Assembly: GCA_024330215.1 (NCBI GenBank)
Contig: JANDLU010000003.1
Coordinates: 57,074-121,073, forward strand
DNA: 64,000 bases
Direction of reading: 5' to 3'
Origin: Candidatus Gaiellasilicea maunaloa
Lineage (GTDB): Bacteria; Actinomycetota; Thermoleophilia; Gaiellales; Gaiellaceae
Below are positions 53,914 to 63,466 of the stretch, in pieces. The notes below the pieces were generated by a model that saw nothing but the letters and a program-made list of their open reading frames with translations, made no database searches and was not told where the DNA came from. The position numbers and the translations under genes are program-made. Position 1 is the first letter of the stretch, and each line of letters opens with the position of its first letter.

Positions 53914-56201
53914 GTGGCGTCGGCTCGACTGAGCCGACAGAGAGCGCAGCGCCGCCGCGCCCTCGGCTGAACCCGTTCGTCTTCCCGTCCGAGACGACCT
54001 TCCGCTTCGGCCTGCTCGTCACCGCCGTGCTCGGGGCGAGCCTCTACGTCTGGAACTGGATCTCGACCGTGGTCGCCGACCCGGCCGAGGAGGTCGCCGA
54101 GTTCCGCGCCTGTTTCGTGCTCTCGCCGCTCGTCACGGGCGTGACCGACGTCGACGAGTTCTCCGCCGCGAGCGACGCCTTCACGGCCTGCCTCAACGCC
54201 GCGAACCGGGACGTGCTCTGGTGGATGCTCGGCGGCACCGCCGGTCTCGTCGCTCTGACGATTGCGTTCGTCCTTGCCGCGCCTCGCTGGATCGAGCGGC
54301 GGCGGCGCCTCGAGCCGCTGACCGAGGAGGAGGCGCCGGCTGTACGGGCGCGGTTGCGCGAGCTCGTCCGCGAGGCGGGCCTCGACGAGGAGCCGCGCTT
54401 CCTCTGGAACCCGCTCGACCAAACGGCGACCGGGCTCGCGTACGGCTACGCGGGCACCTACTCGGTCGCCCTCACCGGTGGCCTCGTGATCCGCCAGATC
54501 GCGGATCCACCCGCCTTCGATGCGGTCGTCCGCCACGAGCTCGCTCACATCCGCAACCGCGACGTCGCCATCACCTACGCCACCGTGGCTCTCTGGTATG
54601 CGTTCCTCGTCGCCGCAGTCGCACCGTTCTTCCTCACGCTGCTCGACGATGGCGGCGACGGGCTGAGCAATCTCTCCTGGCGGGTCGTCGCGCTCGCGGC
54701 GCTCGTCTACGGAACCCGCAACTCGGTGCTCCGGTCGCGGGAGGTCTACGCCGACGTCCGGGCCTCGGCCGGCGAGGGGCGCCGAGGCGGTCTGCGTCGC
54801 GTACTCGGCTCCTTGCGGAAGCCGGTCGGCGGGGTGTTCGCACGACTACGGCGGCTGCACCCCGATCCCGCCGTGCGTCTCGCCGCCCTCGACGACACGC
54901 GACCCCTCTTCCGCTTCTCGCCGCTCGTTGCCTTCGGCTCGGGCGTGGCGGCGACGATCGCGTACGAGAACGTGGTCACGCTCGTCTCGTTCTTCGTCGA
55001 CGACCCGATCGACATGCGCTTCGTCGCCGCCCTCGCGTTCGCGCCGTTCGCGGTCGGGATCGTCGGCTACGGGATCTGGCGGGCCACGTTCGCCGCGGTT
55101 GCCGAGGGCGGAACGGGAATCCCTACGGTGAAGATCGGGCTGGCGCTCGCAGCAGGGTTCCTCGTCGGGCCGGAGCTCTCGCTTGCCCAGTTCATCGTCA
55201 CCGACGACGATGCGCTCCTCGCGTCGCTCCTCCGAGGCAACGATTTCCCCTGGGGCGCGGCGCTCGTGCTCGGGCTCGTCCTCTTCAGCGGCTGGCTCGG
55301 CACCGTCGCCTCCTACTGGGCGCGTTCGCTCGGCGACCGGCGGCCGCAGATACCCGCGTTCCTGACGTTGCTCGCCGGCTCGGCGGTGCTGAGCGCCTTC
55401 ATGGGTGTCTTCTACGTCGCTCGGGACACGCGCGAAGCGATCGACTTCTCGACGAAGGGGAGCGCGCTCCAGCACGCGGCGGTGGCGGAGACCGCGTGGG
55501 CAGGTCCCGTCTGGCTCTGGCAGGCGCTCCTGGATCCCGCGTTCCTCGTCGTCGCGCAGCGCCCGTTCATCCCGCCTGCGCTCGCGCTCCTTTGTGCCGT
55601 CCCGCTCGCGGCCGTGCTCGTAGGCGGAGGCCGGCGTGACGGCGTGACCGACTGGGCATTTCTCGACCCGGGCGGACAGCTGCGCCCCTCTCGGCTCGGG
55701 CTCGACGTCGTGCGGCCACTCGCGATCGGACTCGGCGCGGGACTCGCGTTCTGGGCGCTCCTCCTCGTCCTCCGCTTCTCGCTCCACAACGGCGTCTCGG
55801 CCGAGACGCGGGCGACGGACGCCTTCCTGCTCTCGTTCTACTTCTGGACGCTCGTGCTCGCGCTGGCCGCCCAGCTCGCGGCGGGGGCGCTCGCCGCGTT
55901 CCTTTCCCGAAACCCGAATCGCCTCGTAGACGCGCTCGCTGCCGGCTTCGTGGCCGGCTCGCTCGCAACGCTCGGGATCGTCGGCGGCCCCTCGGTCGCG
56001 AGCTGCATCGACCCGATCGCACTCAATCCAGCGCCCTGCGCCTGGACTGTCAGCGCCTCGTTCTCGTGGGACGTCTTTCGCCAGGTCGTGGCTCAGGGAG
56101 CGCTCGGCTCGCTCGCAGGCGGCGGCCTCGCCCTCGGGCTGCGCGCGTGGCTCGATCGGCGCCGCGCCGACGAGCTGAGCGCCGCCGGCGTGCCAGGCTA
56201 G
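53910..56201 (+). CDS. polytopic membrane protein with M48-like metallopeptidase domain
   Basis: AVVRHELAHIRNRDVAITYATVALWYAFLVAAVAPFFL (HExxH as HELAH); many TM segments; SREVYADVRAS as possible third ligand region. Confidence 0.82.
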   Translation: MSGVGSTEPTESAAPPRPRLNPFVFPSETTFRFGLLVTAVLGASLYVWNWISTVVADPAEEVAEFRACFVLSPLVTGVTDVDEFSAASDAFTACLNAANRDVLWWMLGGTAGLVALTIAFVLAAPRWIERRRRLEPLTEEEAPAVRARLRELVREAGLDEEPRFLWNPLDQTATGLAYGYAGTYSVALTGGLVIRQIADPPAFDAVVRHELAHIRNRDVAITYATVALWYAFLVAAVAPFFLTLLDDGGDGLSNLSWRVVALAALVYGTRNSVLRSREVYADVRASAGEGRRGGLRRVLGSLRKPVGGVFARLRRLHPDPAVRLAALDDTRPLFRFSPLVAFGSGVAATIAYENVVTLVSFFVDDPIDMRFVAALAFAPFAVGIVGYGIWRATFAAVAEGGTGIPTVKIGLALAAGFLVGPELSLAQFIVTDDDALLASLLRGNDFPWGAALVLGLVLFSGWLGTVASYWARSLGDRRPQIPAFLTLLAGSAVLSAFMGVFYVARDTREAIDFSTKGSALQHAAVAETAWAGPVWLWQALLDPAFLVVAQRPFIPPALALLCAVPLAAVLVGGGRRDGVTDWAFLDPGGQLRPSRLGLDVVRPLAIGLGAGLAFWALLLVLRFSLHNGVSAETRATDAFLLSFYFWTLVLALAAQLAAGALAAFLSRNPNRLVDALAAGFVAGSLATLGIVGGPSVASCIDPIALNPAPCAWTVSASFSWDVFRQVVAQGALGSLAGGGLALGLRAWLDRRRADELSAAGVPG

Positions 56202-56212
56202 CGCCGGGGGCC

Positions 56213-58546
56213 CTAGCGCAACGAGCTCAGCGCCGCACCGAGCGCCTGCCTGGTTGTGAGCACACCCTCGAAGAGATCGCCTTCGCGGGCGACCCTGTCC
56301 AGCACTGCGTCCATCGTGAACGCGGCCGGATCGAGTGCCGCGTTCAGCTCCTCCCAGCGCAGCGGCGTCGAGATGGGCGCGCCCGGCTTCGGCCGCACCG
56401 AGTAGACCGAGGCGATGGTCTTTCCCTCCCCGTTCTGGTTCGAGTCGATCAGGACGCCCTTCCGCTTGGCCTTCGTCCACTCGGTCGTCGCAAGCCGCGG
56501 CTGGGCGCGGGCGATCGCGCCGGCGACGATCTCCGAGAACTCGCGCGTCTGGTCGAAGGTATGCCGACGGTCGATCGGGACGAGAACGTGGATCCCTTCC
56601 GAGCCGCTCGTCTTCGGGAAGGAGACGAGCCCGACGAGGGCGAGAGCCTCCTTGACGAGGAGCGCCACCTCCACGGTTTCCGCGAAGCCGACGTCGGGCG
56701 AGGGGTCGAGGTCGAAGAGGACGAAGTCGGGCCGCGAGGGCCTGTCCACGCGCGAGTACCACGTGTTCAGGTCGATGCAGCCCATGTTCACGACCCAGAG
56801 GAGCGCCAGCTCGTCGTTCACGAGCGCAAAGTCGATCTCACGGCGCGTGCGCGGCGACTCGCGGGTAGACACCTCGAAGCGCCGCGTCGGGATCCAGTCC
56901 GGCATATGCGTCGGCGCATTCTTCTGGAAGAAGAACTTCCCACCTGCGCCGTCGGGATAGCGCTTCATCGTGAACGGCCGGTCGCGCAGGTGGGGCAGCA
57001 GCACAGGCCCGATGTCGCGGTAGTAGGTGAGCAGGTCGCCCTTCGTGATCCCCTCTTCCGGCCAGAACGGCTTGTCGAGGTTGGAGAGCTTGAGAACCCG
57101 CTTCCCGCGTCGCACCTCCGGGCCGATCGGCTCGACCTCGCGTCGCACCTCCTCGGGGCGCTTGTCCTCGCGCAGCCCCTGATAAGAGGGCGCCCGGAGT
57201 CGGCCGTCGTGCGTCCACTCGATGAACTCGACCTCGCAGACGAGCTCGGGCTCGACCCAGACGATGTCGGCCTTGCGCACCTTCGCCAGCCTCGGTGCCA
57301 CGTCGAACGGAGTGCTCGTGCGCTCGAGCGGCCGCAGCAGCGCCTGGAGCTTCTGGATCTCCGCGTCGTTGAACCCGGTGCCGACGTTCCCCACGTAGCG
57401 GAGCCCGCCCTCTTCCCGGACCGCGAGGAGCAGCGAGCCGAACCGCCCCGTGCGTCGTCCCTGGCCCTTCGTGTAGCCGGCGATCACGAACTCCTGACGA
57501 CCGTGGGTCTTGATCTTGAGCCAGGCCCGCGAGCGCTTGCCCGGCTCGTAGCGGGAGTCGGCGCGCTTGGCGAGGATTCCCTCGAAGTGCTGCGCCTGCG
57601 CCGCCTGGAAGAGCGCCGCGCCGTCGTCGAAGGCATCCGAGAGCTGGACGCCGCCGCGCCGGAGGTCGACGACGGCCTCGAGGCGCTCGCGGCGCTCGCT
57701 GAGGGGCAGCCCGACGAGCGCCTCGCCTTCCACCTCGAGCAGATCGAACGCGACGTACAGGTAAACCGTGCCCTCCTTCCCCTGCTGCATCGCCGAGAAG
57801 GTGGCGCGCCCGTCTTCGCCCACCGCGACGACCTCGCCATCGAGCACGCAGTCGGGGGTACGGAGGCTGCGCTCGAGCGCACGTACCACGCTGGGGAATC
57901 GCTCCCCGAGCGGGTTGTCGTTGCGGCTGCGCAGGTCGATCTCGCCGCCCCGGATCGTCGCGAGCGCCCGATAGCCGTCCCACTTCACCTCGAAGAGCCA
58001 ACCCGCGCCGGACGGAACGTCGCTCGCGAGCGTTGCGAGCATCGGCTTGTAGCTCTTCCTCTCCGAAAACGAGACTCCGTCTCGTTTTCGGACCAGCAGC
58101 CAGTTCTTGGGATCTCCCGAGAGCTTCGCGGGCACGAGCGTCCAGAGCCCCTGCAGCCGCTCGCCGTGGAGACGCACGGTCAGGCCGCCGTCGCGCTTCT
58201 CCTCCACGAGGTCGTAGGTGCCGCGATCCCAGATCTCGACCGTCCCGGCGCCGTAGTTGCCCTTCGGGATCTCGCCCTCGAAGCTCGCGTACTCGAGCGG
58301 ATGATCCTCGACGTGGACGGCGAGGTGCTGCGTGCCGGACTCGAGCGGAACGCCCTTCGGGACGGCCCAGCTCGCGAGCGCCCCGTCGCGCTCGAGCCGG
58401 AAGTCGTAGTGGAGCCGGGTCGCGTCATGGCGCTGGACGACGAAGATCGAGCCTCCGTCGGCCGCGGCTGCGGGAGCACGATCTCCCGCGAACGGCTCGG
58501 GCGTCCTCGCCGGATCGCGCTTCTCGCGATAGTCGCGGGCCGGCAT
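56213..58546 (-). CDS. ligD: ATP-dependent DNA ligase LigD, order PE-ligase-polymerase
   Basis: PE: FVVQRHDATRLHYDFRLERDGALASWAVPKG; ligase motif EVKWDGYRALATI; Pol: LSNLDKPFWPEEGITKGDLLTYYRDIGPVLLPHLRDRPFTMKRYPDG. Confidence 0.95.
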   Translation of the reverse strand: MPARDYREKRDPARTPEPFAGDRAPAAAADGGSIFVVQRHDATRLHYDFRLERDGALASWAVPKGVPLESGTQHLAVHVEDHPLEYASFEGEIPKGNYGAGTVEIWDRGTYDLVEEKRDGGLTVRLHGERLQGLWTLVPAKLSGDPKNWLLVRKRDGVSFSERKSYKPMLATLASDVPSGAGWLFEVKWDGYRALATIRGGEIDLRSRNDNPLGERFPSVVRALERSLRTPDCVLDGEVVAVGEDGRATFSAMQQGKEGTVYLYVAFDLLEVEGEALVGLPLSERRERLEAVVDLRRGGVQLSDAFDDGAALFQAAQAQHFEGILAKRADSRYEPGKRSRAWLKIKTHGRQEFVIAGYTKGQGRRTGRFGSLLLAVREEGGLRYVGNVGTGFNDAEIQKLQALLRPLERTSTPFDVAPRLAKVRKADIVWVEPELVCEVEFIEWTHDGRLRAPSYQGLREDKRPEEVRREVEPIGPEVRRGKRVLKLSNLDKPFWPEEGITKGDLLTYYRDIGPVLLPHLRDRPFTMKRYPDGAGGKFFFQKNAPTHMPDWIPTRRFEVSTRESPRTRREIDFALVNDELALLWVVNMGCIDLNTWYSRVDRPSRPDFVLFDLDPSPDVGFAETVEVALLVKEALALVGLVSFPKTSGSEGIHVLVPIDRRHTFDQTREFSEIVAGAIARAQPRLATTEWTKAKRKGVLIDSNQNGEGKTIASVYSVRPKPGAPISTPLRWEELNAALDPAAFTMDAVLDRVAREGDLFEGVLTTRQALGAALSSLR
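58062..58092. repeat. perfect palindrome TCCGAAAACGAGAC-tcc-GTCTCGTTTTCGGA inside ligD
   Basis: 14-bp perfect arms, 3-nt spacer, AT-rich relative to surroundings; encodes RKRDGVSFSE in frame. Confidence 0.9.
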
Positions 58547-58623
58547 CAGGCTCGTGCGACCGGCTCGCGGCAGATGTTTCGGCCGCCCGGGCTCGGGAAT
58601 GGACAGCACCAGCGGGGGTCCTG

Positions 58624-58649
58624 TTGAGGTCGGCGGTTGCCGGCCTCAA
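58624..58649. terminator. intergenic hairpin between ligD and accA
   Basis: TTGAGGTCGGC-ggtt-GCCGGCCTCAA, 11-bp arms with one G:T; no U-tract. Confidence 0.4.
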
Positions 58650-58724
58650 CGCATTCTCGGGCCGGTTCCGATCCCGATCCCGGCCGGGGGAAAAGCCTGT
58701 GGAAGATGTGGAAAGCCGGATCGG

Positions 58725-59657
58725 TCAGGCGAGCACGCCCATCGAGCGGAACTTCTGCCGCCGCCGCGCCCGCAGCTCGGCCTGTGGAACGCCCTCGAGG
58801 CCGTCGAAGGCGTCTGCGAGCGCCGCTCCGAGCAGCCTCGCCGCCTCGTCGTGGCTCTCGTGCGCACCGCCCACGGGCTCGGGGACGATCCCGTCGATCA
58901 CGCCGAGCTCGAGGCAATGGGCGGCGTCTGGCTTGAAGGCCGCCGCTGCCTTCTGCCGCTCGCCGGCGTCGCGCCAGAGGATCGCTGCGCAACCCTCGGG
59001 CGAGATCACCGAGTAGATCGCGTTCTCCTGCATGAGGACGGTGTCGGCGAGCGCGATCGCGACCGCACCCCCGGAGCCGCCCTCGCCGATGATGCACGCC
59101 ACCGTCGGCACCTTCAACCGCGCCATCGCGGCCTGCGAGCGGGCGATCGCGCCGCCCTGGCCATGCTGCTCGGCCGCGACTCCCGGGTAGGCGCCGGGCG
59201 TGTCCACGAAAGTCGCGAGCGGGCAGCCGTGGCGCTCGGCGATCTCCATCACCCGCATCGCCTTCCGGTAGCCCTCCGGATAGGCCATCCCGAAATTCCG
59301 GTTCGACCGCTCCTTGATGTCGCGGCCCTTCTGGTGCCCGACGAGCGCCAGCGTGCGGCCCTCGAGCTTGCCGATCCCGGCGACGAGCGCAGCGTCGTCG
59401 CCACGACCGCGGTCGCCGTGGAGCTCGAACCAGTCGTCGAAGAGCCGCTCCACGTAGTCGAGGGTGTACGGGCGCTCCTCGTGCCGGGCGAGCTCGACCT
59501 TGCTCCAGATCTCCTCGTCGGTCGGCTCGGCCTCGATCCGATCGATCTGCCGCTTCAGTCGCTCGAGCTCGCCGGAGAGCCGGGCGCCGCGCAGGAGGTC
59601 GAGTCCGCTCAACTTGCTCAACCGATCCCTGAGTCGAATCTCTGCATCGTTGGCCAC
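58725..59657 (-). CDS. accA: acetyl-CoA carboxylase carboxyltransferase subunit alpha
   Basis: WSKVELARHEERPYTLDYVERLFDDWFELHGDRGRGDDAALVAGIGKLEGR; FVDTPGAYPGVAAEQHGQGGAIARS; IGEGGSGGAVAIALAD. Confidence 0.95.
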   Translation of the reverse strand: MANDAEIRLRDRLSKLSGLDLLRGARLSGELERLKRQIDRIEAEPTDEEIWSKVELARHEERPYTLDYVERLFDDWFELHGDRGRGDDAALVAGIGKLEGRTLALVGHQKGRDIKERSNRNFGMAYPEGYRKAMRVMEIAERHGCPLATFVDTPGAYPGVAAEQHGQGGAIARSQAAMARLKVPTVACIIGEGGSGGAVAIALADTVLMQENAIYSVISPEGCAAILWRDAGERQKAAAAFKPDAAHCLELGVIDGIVPEPVGGAHESHDEAARLLGAALADAFDGLEGVPQAELRARRRQKFRSMGVLA

Positions 59658-60503
59658 TCAGCGCTCCCCGAAGAGCCGCAGCAGACGCGCGAGCGTCGGG
59701 CGCAGCTCGGATCGGCGGACGATCGCGTCGACGTGTCCGAACCGGAGATTGGACTCGGCGAGGCCGAAGTCGTCGGGCAGCTTCTCCCGCGTGGTCTGGG
59801 CGACGACGCGCGGACCGGCGAATGACATCAGCGCGCCCGGCTCGGCGAGGAGGACGTCACCCAAGCTCGCGAAGCTCGCGAGCAGGCCGCCCGTCGTCGG
59901 GTGGGCCATCACGCTGAGGAGAGCGCAGCCGGACTCGTGCAGCTCCTCGACGGCGCAGACAGTCTTCGGCATCTGCATCAGCGCGAGGATTCCCTCCTGC
60001 ATCCGGGCGCCGCCCGAGGCCGAGATCGAGACGAGCGGGATTCCCGCTGCCGCCGCGCTCTCGCAGGCGCGCGCGAACTTCTCGCCCGTCACCGAGCCCA
60101 TCGAGCCGCCCATGAACGAGAAGTCCATCACCGCCAGCTCGCACGACTGCTCCTCGATCGTGGCGCTCCCGATCAGGAGCGCGTCGCCGAGCCCGGTCGC
60201 GACCTCGGCCTCCGCGAGTCGATCCTTGTAGGAGCGGAGGTCGAAGAAGTCGAGCGGGTCGGCCGATCGAAGCTCGGCGGCCTCCTCCACGAAGCTCCCG
60301 GGATCGGCGAGTTGCTCGATCCGCTTGCGCGCTTTCACCGGGAAGTGGTGGTCGCAGTGCGTGCAGACCCGGAGGGCCGCGTCGAGCTCGTCGTCGCGAA
60401 AGTGCGAGCCGCAGGTCGGGCACGTGTTCGGGTGCTTCTTCGGCGGCGGCTCCGGTGCGTGCTTGTGCTCGATGGAGACGTCGATCCTGCTTGCTTCGAC
60501 CAT
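59658..60503 (-). CDS. accD: acetyl-CoA carboxylase carboxyltransferase subunit beta
   Basis: CPTCGSHFRDDELDAALRVCTHCDHHF zinc finger; FMGGSMGSVTGEKFARACESAAAAGIPLVSISASGGARMQEGILALMQM. Confidence 0.95.
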   Translation of the reverse strand: MVEASRIDVSIEHKHAPEPPPKKHPNTCPTCGSHFRDDELDAALRVCTHCDHHFPVKARKRIEQLADPGSFVEEAAELRSADPLDFFDLRSYKDRLAEAEVATGLGDALLIGSATIEEQSCELAVMDFSFMGGSMGSVTGEKFARACESAAAAGIPLVSISASGGARMQEGILALMQMPKTVCAVEELHESGCALLSVMAHPTTGGLLASFASLGDVLLAEPGALMSFAGPRVVAQTTREKLPDDFGLAESNLRFGHVDAIVRRSELRPTLARLLRLFGER

Positions 60504-60551
60504 GCCTGATCTTAGACCTGCTCCCGCCGTCCGAGGTTGCAGAGAGGGAGG

Positions 60552-61328
60552 TCAGAGGTGGAGGGCGGCGCAGAGCCGCGTGAGCTTCGGCACATTCGCC
60601 GGATCGCCCACGAGGCCGGAGAGCCCGGCACCCGCCACGGTCGAGCTGACCGCGATCGAGCGCAGCAGCTCCTCGAGCTCGGCGAGCCGGAACCCGTTCG
60701 GCTCGGGCATGAAGACTGCGAGCTCGTCCGGCTCGACCGAGTCGCCGTCGAGTGCGACGTACACGGCACCCGTACCTCCGAGCGCCCGCTCGACCGCCCC
60801 GTCGCCCGTGTGGAGCCCCGAGGTCGCGATGAACTCGACCTCGGCCGGGTCGAGGTTCCGCGCACCGACGAGCGCGACGTTCGCGGGCTCGATCGCGCCG
60901 TCGTCGAGCAGCAGCCGCAACGGCATCCCCCAGGCATTCCCGGACGGCGAGCCGGCTGGAGTGTTCAGGTCACCGTGCGCGTCGATCCAGACGACGGCGA
61001 GCGGCTCCTCGCCCGACGCAAGTCGCTCGATCGCTCCCATGTGCGCGCAGCAGCAGCCGCCGAGGACGAGCGGGCGGTCGGGAAGCTCGGCTGCGACCAT
61101 CAGCGTCTGCTCGGCGAGCGAGGAGGCCTCGACGACGCCCGTCTCGGGATAGGGAAGCTCGAGCCACGCGGCCTCGACCATCGCTTCGCCGCCGTCTCCC
61201 CACGCGCGCGGGACACGCACGAGCCCGGCAGCGAACTCGCGGCCGCACGAGTGGCACTGGTACTCGGGGCCGATCGCGACCGCGGTGAGCGTCCGACAAT
61301 CGGGACAGCGGGCGCGAAGGCGGCTCAC
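60552..61328 (-). CDS. arginase/ureohydrolase family protein with N-terminal zinc ribbon
   Basis: N-terminal CPDC..(x)..CHSC; VVWIDAHGDLNTPAGSPSGNAWGMPLRLLLDDG; YVALDGDSVEPDELAVFMPEPNG. Confidence 0.82.
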   Translation of the reverse strand: MSRLRARCPDCRTLTAVAIGPEYQCHSCGREFAAGLVRVPRAWGDGGEAMVEAAWLELPYPETGVVEASSLAEQTLMVAAELPDRPLVLGGCCCAHMGAIERLASGEEPLAVVWIDAHGDLNTPAGSPSGNAWGMPLRLLLDDGAIEPANVALVGARNLDPAEVEFIATSGLHTGDGAVERALGGTGAVYVALDGDSVEPDELAVFMPEPNGFRLAELEELLRSIAVSSTVAGAGLSGLVGDPANVPKLTRLCAALHL

Positions 61329-62284
61329 GTCCGGAGCTCCCGCGCATCCTCGCGCGTCGGCTCACGAGCTGCACGCAACTCCTTCTCGTAGACGATCGCA
61401 TGCCAGAGCGTCCGCATTCCGGCGCGTTCGTAGACTCGGGTCGCGCCGGTCGGGCTCTCGGCATCGACGCCCAGGCCGACCTTGCGCTCGCCTCGGCGAA
61501 AGAACTCGGCGAACGCGGTCGTAAGGAGCGCCTCCGCGATCCCGCGGCGCCGGTAGGCCGGCCGCACGCCGAGCACGTCCACCCAGCCCTGATCGGGGTC
61601 ACGACGCTGCTCGCCGAAGACGAGACCCGCGATCTCCTCGCCGTCCGCGGCGACCCACCAGAGCGTTGGGTCGAACGTCTCGCGCCCGAACCACTTCTTC
61701 TCCCACTCCTGCCAGGGAGTCGGGCGATGCTCCCAATGGCCGGCGAACGACTCTTGGTGGGCGGCGTGGTAGGTGCGCGCCTCGTCGGGATGACGGTATG
61801 GGCGGATCTCGATCCCGGGCACCGCGGCGGGCACCGGCGCCTCCTCGAGCTCGATCACCATGCCACGGAATCCGCGCACCGCCTCGTAGCCGCGCTCGCG
61901 GTAGAAGCTCACCGTGAGCTCGTCCTGGTTCAGGGTCGCGTTCTGGAGATAGACCCGCTCGCCGGCCGGCACGTTCGACTCCTCCTCCTTCGCCCGCTCC
62001 TCGGTGAGGCGAACGATCTCCGAGCCGATCCCGCGGCCGCGGAGCTCCGGCTGGACGTAACCGTCCGCGTTCAGTCGGCCGCCTCTCGTCGAGAAGTCGG
62101 CATAGCCGACGACTCTGCCGTCCAGCTCGAGCACCCACGCGTCGCGCGCCAGATCGAGGTCGGCCCAGGTCTCGACGAGCTCGCTCGCCGTCCAGTCCGA
62201 GTCGCCGGCGACGGCGATGTCGGCTGCGCGCATCAGCTCGAGCACGGCGTCGAGATCGCCAGCGTCGGGCCGGCGGACGTTCAC
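61325..62284 (-). CDS. GNAT family N-acetyltransferase, probably two GNAT domains
   Basis: GYVQPELRGRGIGSEIVRLTEERA and VDVLGVRPAYRRRGIAEALLTTAFAEFFRRGERKVGLGVDAESPTGATRVYERAGM. Confidence 0.9.
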   Translation of the reverse strand: MNVRRPDAGDLDAVLELMRAADIAVAGDSDWTASELVETWADLDLARDAWVLELDGRVVGYADFSTRGGRLNADGYVQPELRGRGIGSEIVRLTEERAKEEESNVPAGERVYLQNATLNQDELTVSFYRERGYEAVRGFRGMVIELEEAPVPAAVPGIEIRPYRHPDEARTYHAAHQESFAGHWEHRPTPWQEWEKKWFGRETFDPTLWWVAADGEEIAGLVFGEQRRDPDQGWVDVLGVRPAYRRRGIAEALLTTAFAEFFRRGERKVGLGVDAESPTGATRVYERAGMRTLWHAIVYEKELRAAREPTREDARELRT

Positions 62285-62952
62285 CGCGGGACGAGCTCGT
62301 CGAGCGCGCTCGGCAGACCGGAGAGATCGGGCAGCTCGACGTCCGGATCGTGCTTCGCCCTTTCGCCGAGCCGGTTGATCCACACCGTCTTGAGACCGAG
62401 CTCCTTGCTCGGCGCGATGTCGTGGAACAGGCTCGCGGCGACGTGAACGTGGTGCTCGCGATCGGCGGTGAGCTCGTCGAAGCGCTGCCAGTGTCCGTGC
62501 TCAGGCTTGTAGGAGCCGACGTCCTCGGCGACGACCACGAGGTCGAACGGGACGCCGAGCTGCTTCTGCGAGGCGGCGATCAGGTCGCGATCCGAGTTGG
62601 AGAGGATCGCGAGGCTCCAACCGCGGGTGCGAAGCTCGGCGAGCGCCTCGGGGACCTCCGGAAAGGGCGGCCAGTCCGGGAGCGACTGCGGCAGGGCGCC
62701 GCTCTCCCCCTCGGGGATCCCGTAGCCGACCTCGTTCGCGAGCCGCTCGAGCGTGAGCGTCAGCACCTCGGCATAGGAGCGGTAGCGCTCGGCCTGGACC
62801 TCGGGCTCGAGCTCGTGGAAGCGGCGCAGGAGCTCCGGCGCCTGCTCCGCACCCCCGATCTCGGAACCCCAGAGACGCTCGAGCACGCCGCCGATCCCGG
62901 CGTTCCAGTCGATCAGCGTGCCATAGCAGTCGAAGGTGGCCCAACGGGACAT
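62281..62952 (-). CDS. HAD family hydrolase (haloacid dehalogenase type II-like)
   Basis: MSRWATFDCYGTLIDWNAGIGGVLERLWG; SLAILSNSDRDLI; GSYKPEHGHWQRFDEL. Confidence 0.9.
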   Translation of the reverse strand: MSRWATFDCYGTLIDWNAGIGGVLERLWGSEIGGAEQAPELLRRFHELEPEVQAERYRSYAEVLTLTLERLANEVGYGIPEGESGALPQSLPDWPPFPEVPEALAELRTRGWSLAILSNSDRDLIAASQKQLGVPFDLVVVAEDVGSYKPEHGHWQRFDELTADREHHVHVAASLFHDIAPSKELGLKTVWINRLGERAKHDPDVELPDLSGLPSALDELVPR

Positions 62953-62975
62953 GCGAGGAGCTTACTGTCAGCCTG

Positions 62976-63449
62976 ATGCGGATCGAACCGTTGCGCGAGG
63001 CCGACTGGCCCGCCGTAGTTGCCATCTTCGCGGAGGGAATCGCGACGCGGCTCGCGACCTTCGAGACCGCAGCTCCAACGTGGCAGGCGTGGGACGCGGG
63101 CCATCTCGCAGAGCATCGATTCGTAGCGTCCGACGAGACCGGCGTGGTCGCCTGGGCCGCACTCTCCCCGTACTCGCACCGGCCCGCGTACGCCGGCGTC
63201 GCCGAGGTCAGCGTCTACGTGGCCGCCGGAGCGCGCGGCCAAAGGGTCGGCCGCGCCCTCCTCGCCGCCCTTGTCGAGAGCGCGCGCACCGGCGGCCTCT
63301 GGACGCTCCAGGCGGGCATCTTTCCGGAGAACGAGGCGAGCCTCGCTCTCCATCGCTCGCTCGGCTTCCGGGAGGTCGGAGTCCGCGAGCGGATCGGCAG
63401 GCTCGGCGGCACCTGGCGAGACGTCGTCCTCCTGGAGCTACGTCTCTAG
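62976..63449 (+). CDS. GNAT family N-acetyltransferase (phosphinothricin acetyltransferase-like)
   Basis: MRIEPLREADWPAVVAIFAEGIATRLATFETAAPTWQAWDAGH; SVYVAAGARGQRVGRALLAALVE; SLGFREVGVRERIGRLGGTWRDVVLLEL. Confidence 0.92.
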   Translation: MRIEPLREADWPAVVAIFAEGIATRLATFETAAPTWQAWDAGHLAEHRFVASDETGVVAWAALSPYSHRPAYAGVAEVSVYVAAGARGQRVGRALLAALVESARTGGLWTLQAGIFPENEASLALHRSLGFREVGVRERIGRLGGTWRDVVLLELRL

Positions 63450-63466
63450 CCCGGTCGCCCGTTTGG

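Noticed and set aside
56213-58546. Complete bacterial NHEJ locus
   Set aside because: LigD is present but no ku gene is adjacent or visible in the window, so a full system cannot be claimed.
56066-58627. 853-aa plus-strand ORF (and 54846-56762 minus, 638 aa)
   Set aside because: Shadow frames antisense to ligD and the membrane protease; arginine/low-complexity composition and no domain pattern. Long antisense ORFs are expected at this GC content.
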